A DNA stretch of 64,000 bases from Anaerocolumna aminovalerica (GTDB lineage: Bacteria; Bacillota; Clostridia; Lachnospirales; Lachnospiraceae): NCBI RefSeq assembly GCF_900115365.1, contig NZ_FOWD01000001.1, forward strand, positions 124,001 through 188,000, read 5' to 3'. Below, piece after piece: positions 1 to 9,618 of the stretch. Every line of letters begins with the position of its first letter. The first letter of the stretch is position 1. The notes beneath the pieces are model-generated. The model did no database searches and was not told the origin of the DNA. It saw nothing but the letters and a program-made list of their open reading frames with translations. Position numbers and translations under genes: made by a program.

Positions 1-1
1 T

Positions 2-2146
2 TCAGGTGACAGCCTTACGGGAAATTATTTTAACGGAATTTACGAAGCCGCAGATTTAGAAAAATCCTCTTATAAAGGAATGATAGATAAAACCGAATTC
101 ATTGTTAATTCAGCAAATTGGCTATATACCAGAATCCAGGCAGATAATGAGATTGTTGATTTATACACCTGTAAATTTAAAGATTATGTAAGAATACTGG
201 ATTTAAAAAAAGGTATCCTGACCAGATCTTATATATGGGTCTTAGAAAATGGAAAAGAAATAAAACTTGAGTTTGAACGGTTTTTATCCATGAAGGATGC
301 GGAAATAGCCGCCCAAAAAATCACATTAACACCTCTTAATTTTTCGGGTGATATTATTCTTTATTCCGGTATTGACTTTGGGCTGATACATCACATGACC
401 GGTAAGAATATGTGGAATATTGCAGGTTCTACAGCAGATAATGACAGTATCAGTATGCTTGGGGATACCATATCCACAGACCAGTCGGTTCTTGTAAGCT
501 GTCGGTTTCAGGTAGATTGCAGGGAATGGTCTGACATTGAAGAAGAGAAAAAACTGGTAAGAAGATTTGTACTTTCCGGAGAACAAGGCAAGTCCATAGA
601 GTTTATTAAAATCATAAGGAATCTTACCAGAAAAGATATAAAGGAAGAAGAGAAAGAGAATTTTAAAACGAAATGGGGAAAAAACCAAGAAGTTTTACAT
701 TCTTTATCTTACCAGAAATTAAGGGAAGATACGATTAACTGGTGGAAGAGAACCTGGCAGGATTCTGATATCGTAATAGAAGGGGATGGATTAAATCAGC
801 AGGGCATTCGGTTTTGTATCTTTCAGATGCATCAGACCTATCACGGCGCGGATAAAGGAACCATTATTGGTGCCAAAGGGTTGACCGGTGAAGCATACAG
901 TGGAAATACCTTTTGGGATACAGAGGCTTATTGCCTGCCCTTTTATATATTTAATAATACAGAGGCTGCAAGGCATCTTCTGGAGTTTCGTTATCTGACA
1001 CTTGAGGAAGCTATGGAAAGAGCAAAAACCTTGGATTGCAAAGGTGCTTTTTATCCTATTGCTACTATTACGGGAAGAGAGTGCTGTTCCTTATGGCAGC
1101 ATGCAAGCCTCCAGCTTCAGGCTTCCACAGCCGTTGCATATGGTTTCTGGCATTATGAGAATATTACGGAAGATGAAGAATTTATATTTGAAAATGGGCT
1201 TTCTATTCTGATTGAAGTCAGCAGGATGCTTGCTTCCAGAGGTGATTGGAATAAAGATAGGACCCGTTATGGATTTTACGGGGTCATGGGACCGGATGAA
1301 TTTCAGATGATGGTAAACAATAATTGCTATACCAATTATCTAGGTAAGAAAACAATAGAATATACTCTTTCTGTTTTAAAGCGGTATTCCAATAAAAATC
1401 CAGATGGATATGAGAAAATTATTAAGAAACACTGCCTTTTAGCAGAGGAAATAGAGGAATTTCATAATATAGCAAAACATATGTATATTCCTTATCAGGA
1501 AGAAACAGGTATCTTTGAACAGCATGAAGGGTATTTTAATCTTCCCCATGTGGATATTGATAAAATACCTATAGAAGAATTTCCTTTGTATCATCATTGG
1601 ACCTATGACAGGATATACCGAAATGACATGTTAAAACAGCCGGACGTTCTTATGATGATGTTGTTGTATAACAGTGATTTTACAAAAGAGCAGTTAAAAA
1701 GCAATTATGAGTATTATGAACCCAGATGTATCCATGAAAGTTCACTTTCACCTTCCGTACACTCCATTCTTGCTTCTCAGCTACAAAAAGAGGAAGAAGC
1801 ATATAAATTTTTTGGATTTGCAACAAGAATGGATCTTGACAATTATAATCGGAATACAGGAGAAGGATTGCATACCACCTCCATTGCCGCAGCTTGGATG
1901 AATATTGTTTATGGTTTCGGAGGAATGAGGTCGGATGGAAAACTGCTTTCCTTTGCTCCATCCCTGCCTAAAGAGTGGGAAGGATATGCTTTCAAAATAC
2001 ATTTTAAAGGAGACATTCTTAGATTCAAGGTTGATAAGGAGAATATAAAAATATCTTCTAAAGCCGGATTAGGAATCCAGATACTGGTCTATGGAAAACC
2101 ATATATATTAGGACAGGATGAAATTAATATTCCTGTTATCCTCTGA
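2..2146 (+). CDS. Glycoside hydrolase family 65 phosphorylase, 5' end cut by window
   Basis: The frame is open from base 2 and reads SGDSLTGNYFNGIYEA before the first internal ATG at 80. That is the conserved GH65 N-terminal region, so the gene starts outside the window and the ATG at 80 is internal. Visible family marks are FWDTE (substrate site), GPDEF with the likely general-acid Glu (codon about 1298-1300), VNNNCYTN, and the phosphate-site segment YYEPRCIHESSLS. GH65 enzymes split alpha-glucosides with inversion, and the phosphorylases among them release beta-glucose 1-phosphate. The second GH65 gene starts 14 nt downstream, so the two are probably cotranscribed. The GPDEF variant (usual form GPDEY) and weak similarity to the neighbour suggest a different substrate, which the sequence does not reveal. 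No signal peptide can be judged. Confidence 0.88.
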   Translation, partial: SGDSLTGNYFNGIYEAADLEKSSYKGMIDKTEFIVNSANWLYTRIQADNEIVDLYTCKFKDYVRILDLKKGILTRSYIWVLENGKEIKLEFERFLSMKDAEIAAQKITLTPLNFSGDIILYSGIDFGLIHHMTGKNMWNIAGSTADNDSISMLGDTISTDQSVLVSCRFQVDCREWSDIEEEKKLVRRFVLSGEQGKSIEFIKIIRNLTRKDIKEEEKENFKTKWGKNQEVLHSLSYQKLREDTINWWKRTWQDSDIVIEGDGLNQQGIRFCIFQMHQTYHGADKGTIIGAKGLTGEAYSGNTFWDTEAYCLPFYIFNNTEAARHLLEFRYLTLEEAMERAKTLDCKGAFYPIATITGRECCSLWQHASLQLQASTAVAYGFWHYENITEDEEFIFENGLSILIEVSRMLASRGDWNKDRTRYGFYGVMGPDEFQMMVNNNCYTNYLGKKTIEYTLSVLKRYSNKNPDGYEKIIKKHCLLAEEIEEFHNIAKHMYIPYQEETGIFEQHEGYFNLPHVDIDKIPIEEFPLYHHWTYDRIYRNDMLKQPDVLMMMLLYNSDFTKEQLKSNYEYYEPRCIHESSLSPSVHSILASQLQKEEEAYKFFGFATRMDLDNYNRNTGEGLHTTSIAAAWMNIVYGFGGMRSDGKLLSFAPSLPKEWEGYAFKIHFKGDILRFKVDKENIKISSKAGLGIQILVYGKPYILGQDEINIPVIL

Positions 2147-2160
2147 GAAAGGGATGACCT

Positions 2161-4386
2161 ATGATTAATTGGAGTATTGAAGAAAATGGATTTAACAAAG
2201 AAAGAGCAACAGGCCTTGGCAATAAATTCTTAACAGGCAACGGTTATATGGGAATCCGGGGGACATTGGAGGAATATAAGAAGGAACAGCTTCCGGCAAT
2301 AAATCTTTCCGGTATTTACGATCAGGCAGGAGAGGGATGGAGAGAACCGCTGAATGCACCAAACGGACTATTTACCCGTTTGGTGGTAGAAGGCGAGGAA
2401 TACATTCTTCCGGAGAAAGAATGTGTTTCTCATAATATGTCTTTGGATTACAGACATGGCATATTCCGCCGTCTAACCAGATTTTGCACTGCAAAAGGTG
2501 ATATAGTACTGGAAACTGAAAGATTTGCCAGTATGAAAGAAAAACATCTGATTTGTCTGAAAGTAAAGGTTACACCTTTCTTTGAGGGAGATTTTGAAAT
2601 CATCACCGGAATAGATTCTGATGTATGGGATATAAATGGTCCTCATTATGAGCAATTGGATAGTTTTCAAATACAAGATAGTATCTTTGCCTCAGGAATT
2701 ACCCATGAATGCAGAGAGGAAGTCTTTGTGGGAGAAACCATAGATTCTACCTTTCCTTTTCAGGAGAGGATAGAATATAGCCAAAAGTATGTTATCAGAC
2801 ATCTTAGTGTTAAGGGAAAGCCCGGAAAAGAATATTGCCTGCATAAATACATTTCTGTCTATACAAGCAAGGATATGAAGAATTACAGGGAAAAAGCAAT
2901 CCGCTTACTATCTGCAGCGAAAGAAAAGGGATTTCAGAAGCTTATAGAAGAGCATATGAAAATCTGGGAAGAAAAGTGGAAGGTTTCAGAGGTTTTTATA
3001 GAAGGGGATGATGAAGCTATGGAAGCCTTAAATTATTCCCTTTACCATCTTCACAGCATTGCTCCCAGACATACAAAAAGCCTTTCTATAGCAGCCAGAG
3101 GCTTATCCGGGCAGACCTATAAGGGAGCGGTATTTTGGGATACAGAAATGTTTATGCTGGATTTTTTTCTTTTTACAGAACCGGAAGTAGCAAAAACACT
3201 GTTAAGATACCGTATTGATACCCTTTCCGGTGCTAAAAAGAAAGCAAAGCATTATGGATATGAAGGGGCCTTTTATGCCTGGGAGAGTCAGGAAGGAGGG
3301 TTTGATGCCTGTTCGGACTATAATGTGACGGATGTGTTTACAGGACGTCCAATGAGAACATATTTTAAAGATAAGCAGATCCACATATCAGCAGCTGTCG
3401 CTTACGGTATAATGCGTTATGTGGAATATACCGGAAAAGATGATCTGTTGAAGGAAGGCGGCGGGGAAGTTATTATAGAATGCGCCAGATTCTACTACAG
3501 TCTTTTGGTTAAACGGGTTAACAAAGAAAACTATGAACTTTGGGATGTTATCGGTCCTGATGAATACCATGAGAGAGTCAATAACAATGCTTATACTAAC
3601 CGTATGGCTAAATTTACTTTTGATGCTGCTATAAAAATACTGGAAATGGAAGAAGAATTTGAGGCAGAAGCATCAAAGATAGAACCGGATCAAAAAAGAA
3701 GAGAGAAGAAAGTACTGCTGGATAACTTCCGGGATGGAGTGAAACATCTCTATATTCCACAACCCAATGATGAGAATGGAGTAATTGAACAGTTTGACGG
3801 GTATGAGCAATTGGAAGAAGCTACCGTTTCTGAAATTAAGAGCAGGCTTTTACACGAAAAGGAATATTGGGGAGGTGCCTATGGAGTTGCCTCTCATACA
3901 AAGATAATAAAACAGGCAGATGTTATAACCATGCTTAATCTGTTCTCAAATGAATATGACAAAGAAATTCTTTATAAGAATTGGGCCTATTATGAGCCAA
4001 GAACGGAACATGGTTCCTCTTTAAGTGCCTGTATGTATTCTATGGTTGCATGCAAATGCAGTATGGCCGATAAAGCATACCCTTTATTTTTAAAATCTGC
4101 CAGAGCAGATTTAGAAGAGGGCGGTAAGCAATGGGCAGGCTTGGTATATATCGGAGGTACTCATCCCGCAGCCGCAGGAGGTGCTTATATGACGGCTGTA
4201 GAAGGCTTTGGCGGAATTTATATTGAAAACGGAGTATTAAAAGCAAAGCCTGATCTTCCTTCTCACTGGACAAAATTACGCTTTCAGATATTCTACATGG
4301 GGGAATTATACCAAGTTACTATAACAAAAAAGGAAGTACATATTGAAAAAATAAAAAGAGAAAGTAATGAGAAAAGTGATACATGA
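2161..4386 (+). CDS. Glycoside hydrolase family 65 phosphorylase (maltose/kojibiose/nigerose phosphorylase type)
   Basis: 741 residues, full length for GH65. Order: N-terminal beta-sandwich with GNGYMGIRG, an (alpha/alpha)6 catalytic barrel with FWDTE, the canonical VIGPDEYHERVNNNAYTN region (general acid Glu468), and the phosphate-binding segment YYEPRTEHGSSLS. There is no signal peptide, so it acts in the cytoplasm on imported disaccharides. The product expected from the family is beta-glucose 1-phosphate plus a free sugar. beta-Phosphoglucomutase, encoded 1.3 kb away, consumes beta-Glc-1-P, which supports phosphorolysis over hydrolysis. The start at 2161 follows GAAAGGGATGACCT. Which linkage is cleaved (1,2, 1,3, 1,4, or glucosyl-rhamnose) cannot be told from the sequence alone. 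Confidence 0.92.
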   Translation: MINWSIEENGFNKERATGLGNKFLTGNGYMGIRGTLEEYKKEQLPAINLSGIYDQAGEGWREPLNAPNGLFTRLVVEGEEYILPEKECVSHNMSLDYRHGIFRRLTRFCTAKGDIVLETERFASMKEKHLICLKVKVTPFFEGDFEIITGIDSDVWDINGPHYEQLDSFQIQDSIFASGITHECREEVFVGETIDSTFPFQERIEYSQKYVIRHLSVKGKPGKEYCLHKYISVYTSKDMKNYREKAIRLLSAAKEKGFQKLIEEHMKIWEEKWKVSEVFIEGDDEAMEALNYSLYHLHSIAPRHTKSLSIAARGLSGQTYKGAVFWDTEMFMLDFFLFTEPEVAKTLLRYRIDTLSGAKKKAKHYGYEGAFYAWESQEGGFDACSDYNVTDVFTGRPMRTYFKDKQIHISAAVAYGIMRYVEYTGKDDLLKEGGGEVIIECARFYYSLLVKRVNKENYELWDVIGPDEYHERVNNNAYTNRMAKFTFDAAIKILEMEEEFEAEASKIEPDQKRREKKVLLDNFRDGVKHLYIPQPNDENGVIEQFDGYEQLEEATVSEIKSRLLHEKEYWGGAYGVASHTKIIKQADVITMLNLFSNEYDKEILYKNWAYYEPRTEHGSSLSACMYSMVACKCSMADKAYPLFLKSARADLEEGGKQWAGLVYIGGTHPAAAGGAYMTAVEGFGGIYIENGVLKAKPDLPSHWTKLRFQIFYMGELYQVTITKKEVHIEKIKRESNEKSDT

Positions 4387-4390
4387 TTTG

Positions 4391-4450
4391 ACTTTTGAGT
4401 CTCGATAATAATATTTAGCTTCCATTTATTAATATTGAGACTCAAAAAGT
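4391..4450. terminator. Bidirectional terminator between GH65 pair and LacI gene
   Basis: The arms ACTTTTGAGTCTC and GAGACTCAAAAAGT pair perfectly around an AT-rich loop. The outer T and A runs serve both strands, fitting two convergent genes. Confidence 0.8.
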
Positions 4451-4461
4451 ACCTCTTATAG

Positions 4462-5478
4462 TTATTGATACAAAGACTTTACACTTTCCCTTTCCACCAG
4501 ATGAATGGGAAGAATGACTTCTCTGTTTAGAATGGGTTTATTATCCAGTTTATCCATCATGAAATAGACGGCTAGTTTTCCTTTAAGAGGAGCATCCTGA
4601 TGGATGGTAGTCAGCTTGGGTGAAGTTAGCCGGCATAGATTGATATCGTCAAATCCTATTACGGAAATATCATCAGGAACTTTTTTTCCTGCTTGTTTTA
4701 AACCTGACATAATACCCGCTGCAAGTATATCAGCAGTAGCAAAGACTGCCGTAATATCCTTTCTTAGGGCAAGACTGCTGCCCAGGGCAATGGTGGTATC
4801 AATATCTAATTCCTGTTCAAATACAAGGTCTTGCCTAAAAGGAATGGAAGCTTCTTTTAAAGCATCCTTATACCCTTGAAAACGTTCAAATACAACACCT
4901 TTCTCCCGTATAGAAGGAGAAGCAAAGGCTATTTTTTCATGACCTTTGTCAATCAGGTATCTGGTAGCAATATAGCCGCCGTCATAATCTTCAAGACCCA
5001 CGTTGCAAATGTTCGGATGGGATACATAACTATCGATCAGCACTACAGGTATAGTAAGATTACTGAGTGCTTCAAAAAATTCATCCTGAAAAACTCCGGT
5101 GCAGAACAGACCGTCAACATTCCAGGTCCGTAAAAAATTCATTAGGTCAGAAGTAGTTTCTACAGTACGAAGCATTAAATAATAGCCATTTTCTCTTAAA
5201 GTTTTCTCAATGGCACCGATAAAAGCAGAATGAAAAGGATCTTCTACAATGCTTTCTTTTTTATTTGAAGTAAGGTGGCTGATCATTCCGATTACCTTCG
5301 ATGAACTAGACACCAGGGAGCGTGCTGACATATTCGGAACATAACCCAACGTATCAATAGCTTCTTTAATACGAGCAATGGTTTCTTCGGATACACGGCC
5401 TGTCTTTCCGTGAATTACATTGGAGACAGTAGTACAGCTGACCCCTACGGCCTGTGCAATGTCTTTAATAGTGGTCAT
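4462..5478 (-). CDS. LacI-family transcriptional repressor
   Basis: 338 residues. The N-terminal helix-turn-helix reads TTIKDIAQAVGVSCTTVSNV, followed by the hinge region and a periplasmic-binding-like sensor domain (residues about 60-338). The frame stays open upstream to 5733 but that stretch is hydrophobic and unlike the family. The ATG at 5478 has AAAGGAACTTGAAA before it and puts the HTH at the N terminus, so I chose it. It is divergent from pgmB and convergent with the GH65 pair, so it most likely controls this alpha-glucoside phosphorolysis locus in response to a sugar. No clear operator palindrome stood out in 5479-5670. Confidence 0.92.
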   Translation of the reverse strand: MTTIKDIAQAVGVSCTTVSNVIHGKTGRVSEETIARIKEAIDTLGYVPNMSARSLVSSSSKVIGMISHLTSNKKESIVEDPFHSAFIGAIEKTLRENGYYLMLRTVETTSDLMNFLRTWNVDGLFCTGVFQDEFFEALSNLTIPVVLIDSYVSHPNICNVGLEDYDGGYIATRYLIDKGHEKIAFASPSIREKGVVFERFQGYKDALKEASIPFRQDLVFEQELDIDTTIALGSSLALRKDITAVFATADILAAGIMSGLKQAGKKVPDDISVIGFDDINLCRLTSPKLTTIHQDAPLKGKLAVYFMMDKLDNKPILNREVILPIHLVERESVKSLYQ

Positions 5479-5670
5479 TTTCAAGTTCCTTTCTTTTGCA
5501 GGTTTTATGTTAAACGTAAGTGTAATTAGTTTATCATAATTGTGCAAAGATGTACAGATGAATTCAATTGCTGCTTCCAGGAATAATGATTCTACAATAA
5601 ACAAGAGTAACGCAAAGCATAGAATTATAGACAAAAAATCAAAAGAAAAACGAATTAAAAGGAGAATGTA

Positions 5671-6324
5671 ATGATGATAAAAGGAGTAATTTTTGATCTG
5701 GACGGAGTACTTGTATCCACGGATGAAATGCACTTTAATGCATGGAAAAAACTAGCTGATGAGCTTGGAATTGATAAATTTACAAAAGAGGATAATAAAA
5801 GGCAAAAAGGTGTCAGCAGAATGAATTCACTGGATGTAGTTCTAAGTAAAGGTAACAGAATCTATACGGAAGAGGAAAAAGAAGAACTGGCAGAGCGTAA
5901 GAATACATACTACAAAGAACTTTTGGAGGAACTGAATGAGAATGGAATACTGCCTGGAGCTAAAGAATGCCTTAAAATGCTTAGGCAAAAAGGAATTCTT
6001 ATCGGAATCGGCTCAGTAAGTAAAAATGCACCTCTTATACTGGAAAGAACCGGACTTATTCACTATGTAGATAAAATCAGCTGCGGCTTGGATATAACCA
6101 GGTCAAAACCAGATCCCCAGGTGTTTGAAGTTGCAGCGGACAAACTGGGATTAAAATATGAAGAATGCTTAGTGGTTGAAGATTCTTTTGCCGGTGTGGT
6201 AGCCGGAAAAGCAGCCCATATGAAAGTATTGGGGATAGGAACTGAATATAAACAGCTTAGAGCAGATTATGAAGCTCCAGGACTTTGGGCAGACATTAAT
6301 TGGGAAGTTATCTTAGAAGAATAA
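5671..6324 (+). CDS. pgmB: beta-Phosphoglucomutase (HAD superfamily)
   Basis: 217 residues, typical length. HAD motif I is FDLDGVLVSTDEMH, where the first Asp is the phosphorylated nucleophile and the second the acid/base. Motif II Ser lies in GSVSKNA and motif III/IV is KPDPQVFEVAADKLG...VVEDSFAG. The enzyme interconverts beta-glucose 1-phosphate and glucose 6-phosphate in the cytoplasm, linking GH65 phosphorolysis to glycolysis. The start has an adjacent second ATG (5674); AAGGAGAATGTA is the ribosome binding site. It is divergent from the LacI gene, with a 192-nt shared promoter region. Sequence fit and context make this call firm. Confidence 0.93.
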   Translation: MMIKGVIFDLDGVLVSTDEMHFNAWKKLADELGIDKFTKEDNKRQKGVSRMNSLDVVLSKGNRIYTEEEKEELAERKNTYYKELLEELNENGILPGAKECLKMLRQKGILIGIGSVSKNAPLILERTGLIHYVDKISCGLDITRSKPDPQVFEVAADKLGLKYEECLVVEDSFAGVVAGKAAHMKVLGIGTEYKQLRADYEAPGLWADINWEVILEE

Positions 6325-6424
6325 TACGAATCCCTTATTAAAATCCTTCCAAGAAATCACTGTAAAAATCCCTACATTCAAGGGTGCAGGATTCGTTGGT
6401 GATTTTATAGGGAATTGGTATAAG

Positions 6425-6489
6425 AAGTGTGAAAAGAAATTCTAAGTTATTTGAGATGTCGCAAAGGGGCATCATGTTTGGAAGTGTGA
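6425..6489 (+). repeat. Multi-hairpin repeat, copy A (deleted form)
   Basis: AAGTGTGAAAAGAAATTC at 6425-6442 is identical to the left end of copy B (16469 on). It is followed directly by TTATTTGAGATG and GCAAAGGGGCATCATGT, the core of copies B, C and D. The middle hairpin module present in B (about 114 nt) is missing, as if deleted. It ends in GGAAGTGTGA just before the ribosome binding site of the next gene. Confidence 0.75.
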
Positions 6490-6511
6490 TCAATTCAGGA
6501 GGAAAAGACAT

Positions 6512-8077
6512 ATGGAAAAAGGGAAAAAGGTTATGGAGTTTGCTCAGTGGTTTGTAATTTTTGCACTTATTATAATAGCAGTTTTTGCAGGAAAACGCTT
6601 AAAAGACAGAACAAAAGAGATAAGCAGGATGTTAAATTATGAAGGCTCTAAATTGGTTCTCTATGAGGGGCCAAAATCTTTACAGGATGCAAAACCGGAA
6701 GATCTGTTAAGTGAAAGCGAAAAACAAAGGAATTTTGCTCTATTGCACTGTACGGACACAAAAGTAAAAGTAAACGGATATGATTGTTATGTTTATGATA
6801 CCAATGTTAATCACAATAGAGTATGGTATCCGGACTATATGCCTCCTCAGTCCAGAACTCCCATTACGTATTTTGATTTTGAAGGTATGGCAAAAATTGA
6901 AGTAAGTGTTCCTGCTATGGATTTAAAATCAGTTAAAATAAGCCCACTAAGTTATCATATTATACCGGAAGTGGATTTAGATTCTAAGACAGTCACTTTT
7001 ACCATAACCAAACCGGACAATTACACCGTCATTTTTAATGATTCACCGGAGCGGGCATTACATATATTCGCCAATACCATCGAAAAGGATGCACCTACAG
7101 AAAGTACAGAAAATATAAAATATATTGGCCCAGGTGAATGGAATATTGAAAATATCATACTGGAAGATAACCAGACTTTATATCTGGCAGGTGGTGCTGT
7201 AGTTCATGGTATTATCAACGCCAATTATGCAAAAAATATAAAAGTAGAAGGAAGAGGAATACTGGATGGTTCCTCTTTTCAGGGGTGGATGGGCAAAACT
7301 GCCTATGTACCGTTAAAATTTGATAATTGTGATGGTGTTACCATAAAAGACATTATTGTATTAAACTCCAATGCCTGGGTATGTTCTGCAAAAAGTTCTG
7401 TAAATGGTGTTATAGACGGTATTCGTATTATTTCTTCAAGACCTAACGGAGACGGAATTACACTGCAGTCCTGCAATAATTACCGGATTGAAAACAGTTT
7501 CGTAAGAAGCTGGGATGATTCTTTAGTACTTAAAAATTATGAAGGAAGCTCTTCACATATTTCATTTGAAAATATGCAGTTATGGACAGATTTTGCCCAA
7601 TCTATGGAAATAGGCTATGAAACCAACAAAGGACAGGCAGAAGATGTATCCATATCTGATATTACCTTTAGAAATATTACTGTACTGAATAATTTTCACA
7701 AACCGGTTATATCCGTACATAATGCAGATGATGCCATAATAAAAGAGGTAACCTTTCAAAACATAACAGTAGAAAATGCCCAGATGGGTTCCGGAGACGG
7801 TGATGAGATGCCTTATTTGATTGATATTCACATACCTAAGACATCCAATTGGACTTCCACCAAAGAAAGAGGAACTATTGATCATATAATCATTGATAAT
7901 GTAAAAGTATTGTCTGGTAAATTCAGCCCATCAAGGGTGGAAGGATTTGATGAAAACCATAAGATTAGTAATGTATCCATAAGTAATCTTGAAATTCTAA
8001 GTGAAAAAATTACAGGTTTTGAACAAGGTAAATTCCAAATTGATCCGGCCACTACGGAAAATATAATTATAAAATAA
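6512..8077 (+). CDS. Membrane-anchored GH28-like right-handed beta-helix protein
   Basis: 521 residues. A single hydrophobic segment (about residues 10-28, WFVIFALIIIAVFAG) lacks a clear cleavage site and looks like a signal anchor, placing the rest outside the cell. Residues about 190-480 form a pectin-lyase-type beta-helix with GH28-like signatures NGDGITL (about 312) and SWDDSLVLK (about 334), where Asp residues of polygalacturonases sit, and repeated FENM/FRNIT/FQNIT rungs. GH28 enzymes hydrolyse galacturonan-type polymers, but the motif spacing is not strict and GH49-like activity is possible. The ribosome binding site is AGGAGG. The discoidin protein starts 45 nt downstream and may be its partner. 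Substrate unknown. Confidence 0.75.
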   Translation: MEKGKKVMEFAQWFVIFALIIIAVFAGKRLKDRTKEISRMLNYEGSKLVLYEGPKSLQDAKPEDLLSESEKQRNFALLHCTDTKVKVNGYDCYVYDTNVNHNRVWYPDYMPPQSRTPITYFDFEGMAKIEVSVPAMDLKSVKISPLSYHIIPEVDLDSKTVTFTITKPDNYTVIFNDSPERALHIFANTIEKDAPTESTENIKYIGPGEWNIENIILEDNQTLYLAGGAVVHGIINANYAKNIKVEGRGILDGSSFQGWMGKTAYVPLKFDNCDGVTIKDIIVLNSNAWVCSAKSSVNGVIDGIRIISSRPNGDGITLQSCNNYRIENSFVRSWDDSLVLKNYEGSSSHISFENMQLWTDFAQSMEIGYETNKGQAEDVSISDITFRNITVLNNFHKPVISVHNADDAIIKEVTFQNITVENAQMGSGDGDEMPYLIDIHIPKTSNWTSTKERGTIDHIIIDNVKVLSGKFSPSRVEGFDENHKISNVSISNLEILSEKITGFEQGKFQIDPATTENIIIK

Positions 8078-8122
8078 GGAACAGCCTTTGTCTTGTATGC
8101 TAAAAATAAGGAGGATATATGA

Positions 8123-8746
8123 ATGAAAGTAGTACGCCCCATAATCATTGTGATTTTATTGGCAGTTAATATTTATCTTCTTGGCTTTGCACCAGGCAGA
8201 GCCAAGGAACCTCCCCGTCAGATGGACGCTGATCAGGTTACAGTTATGCAGTCACCTGACCAGACAGAGGGTATGGAGCATCCCGACTTTAAGAAGAAAG
8301 AGTATACTTTGGTATTACCGGAGGGTACTAATATAGCATTAAAAAAGAAAGTGAAAGCCAGCAGCTATGCAGATGTATATACTCCAAAAAAAGTAACAGA
8401 CGGGAAAGCTACAGGTGTATCCTATTGGGAAGGAAAACCGGATTATCCCAACTATCTTACTGTGGATTTAGAGAGTATACAGACCTTTCACGCCATTCGA
8501 ATTGCTTTAAATCCAATGGCTATCTGGGGTAAACGAACCCAGACCATTGCTGTCCAAATCAGTGATGACGGTGAGAATTTTACTACTCTTGCAGGTGAGA
8601 AGCAATATACCTTTGATCCTGATACAGGGAACGAAGTACAAATACTTTTTGATGATACGCAAGCAAGATACGTGGAACTTGTATTTACAGAGAATTCTGG
8701 AGCAGGCGGGGGACAGGTAGCAGAATTCGAAATTTATCAGAAATAA
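8123..8746 (+). CDS. Secreted F5/8 type C (discoidin/CBM32-like) domain protein
   Basis: 207 residues. An N-terminal hydrophobic stretch (PIIIVILLAVNIYLLGFA) fits a signal peptide or anchor, followed by a linker and a single F5/8 type C domain (about residues 75-205). The domain shows the usual NIALKKKVKASSY opening, the VTDG turn, VDLESIQTFHAIRI and ISDDGENFT strands, and a C-terminal VAEFEIYQ. These domains bind carbohydrate, so it may hold glycan at the cell surface for the GH28-like protein encoded just upstream. No catalytic domain is present. AGGAGG precedes the ATG at 8123. Confidence 0.82.
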   Translation: MKVVRPIIIVILLAVNIYLLGFAPGRAKEPPRQMDADQVTVMQSPDQTEGMEHPDFKKKEYTLVLPEGTNIALKKKVKASSYADVYTPKKVTDGKATGVSYWEGKPDYPNYLTVDLESIQTFHAIRIALNPMAIWGKRTQTIAVQISDDGENFTTLAGEKQYTFDPDTGNEVQILFDDTQARYVELVFTENSGAGGGQVAEFEIYQK

Positions 8747-8916
8747 ATTAAAAAGGGGTCTAATATTAAGAGTAACATAAGCATTGATAAATAATTTCTA
8801 TCCCGAAAATAAGAACCTTAGGAAAATATTAATAATTCTTTATGCAAAAATGAATACATTTCATTGCATGTCATGTTACAATATAATGATAAGTATAGGG
8901 AAGGGATAGAATATAG

Positions 8917-9618
8917 ATGAATAATAAAGTATTGATAGTAGATGATGAACATGAAATAGCAGATTTAGTAGAAGTATACTTAAAGAATGAAAATTATACT
9001 GTTTTTAAGTTTTATTCTGCAAAGGATGCTCTTGCTTGTATTGAAACTACAGAAATCGATCTTGCTATTTTGGATATAATGCTGCCAGATATGAATGGAT
9101 TCACTCTTTGCCAAAAGATACGTGAGCACCATGCCTATCCTATTATTATGCTGACAGCTAAAGATGATGAAACAGACAAAATAACTGGTTTAACTCTGGG
9201 GGCAGATGATTATATTACAAAACCCTTTCGTCCCCTTGAAATGATAGCAAGAGTAAAAGCACAGCTACGACGATACAAAAAGTATAATATGGTACAAAAA
9301 GCAGGGATTACGGATTCTATTATTGTCCATTCCGGACTTGTAATGAATATAAAAACCCATGAGTGTTTATTAAACGAGAAAGAACTTATTCTGACTCCCA
9401 CTGAGTTTGCTATTCTTCAAATTCTTTTGGAGAAAAAAGGTAAAGTGGTGAGTGCTGAAGAATTGTTTCATGAGATTTGGAAGGATGAATATTACAGTAA
9501 AAGCAATAATACAATTACCGTACATATTCGACATTTGCGCGAGAAAATGGGCGATACGGTAGAAAATCCTAAGTATATAAAAACAATTTGGGGAGTGGGC
9601 TATAAAATTGAAACGTAA
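8917..9618 (+). CDS. OmpR/PhoB-family response regulator, VanR-like
   Basis: 233 residues: receiver domain with the phosphoacceptor Asp in LAILDIMLPDMNGF, conserved Lys in YITKPFRP, and a C-terminal winged helix (LTPTEFAILQILL, TVHIRHLREKMG, IWGVGYKIE). It resembles VanR of glycopeptide-resistance systems. The kinase gene overlaps its 3' end by 11 nt, so the two are translationally coupled. A D,D-carboxypeptidase gene follows, suggesting control of cell-wall precursor trimming. No van ligase, racemase or dehydrogenase gene lies nearby. Confidence 0.9.
   Translation: MNNKVLIVDDEHEIADLVEVYLKNENYTVFKFYSAKDALACIETTEIDLAILDIMLPDMNGFTLCQKIREHHAYPIIMLTAKDDETDKITGLTLGADDYITKPFRPLEMIARVKAQLRRYKKYNMVQKAGITDSIIVHSGLVMNIKTHECLLNEKELILTPTEFAILQILLEKKGKVVSAEELFHEIWKDEYYSKSNNTITVHIRHLREKMGDTVENPKYIKTIWGVGYKIET

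Noticed and set aside
5479-5733. Longer N terminus for the LacI-family gene
   Set aside because: The extension is hydrophobic, has no ribosome binding site and would bury the N-terminal DNA-binding domain.
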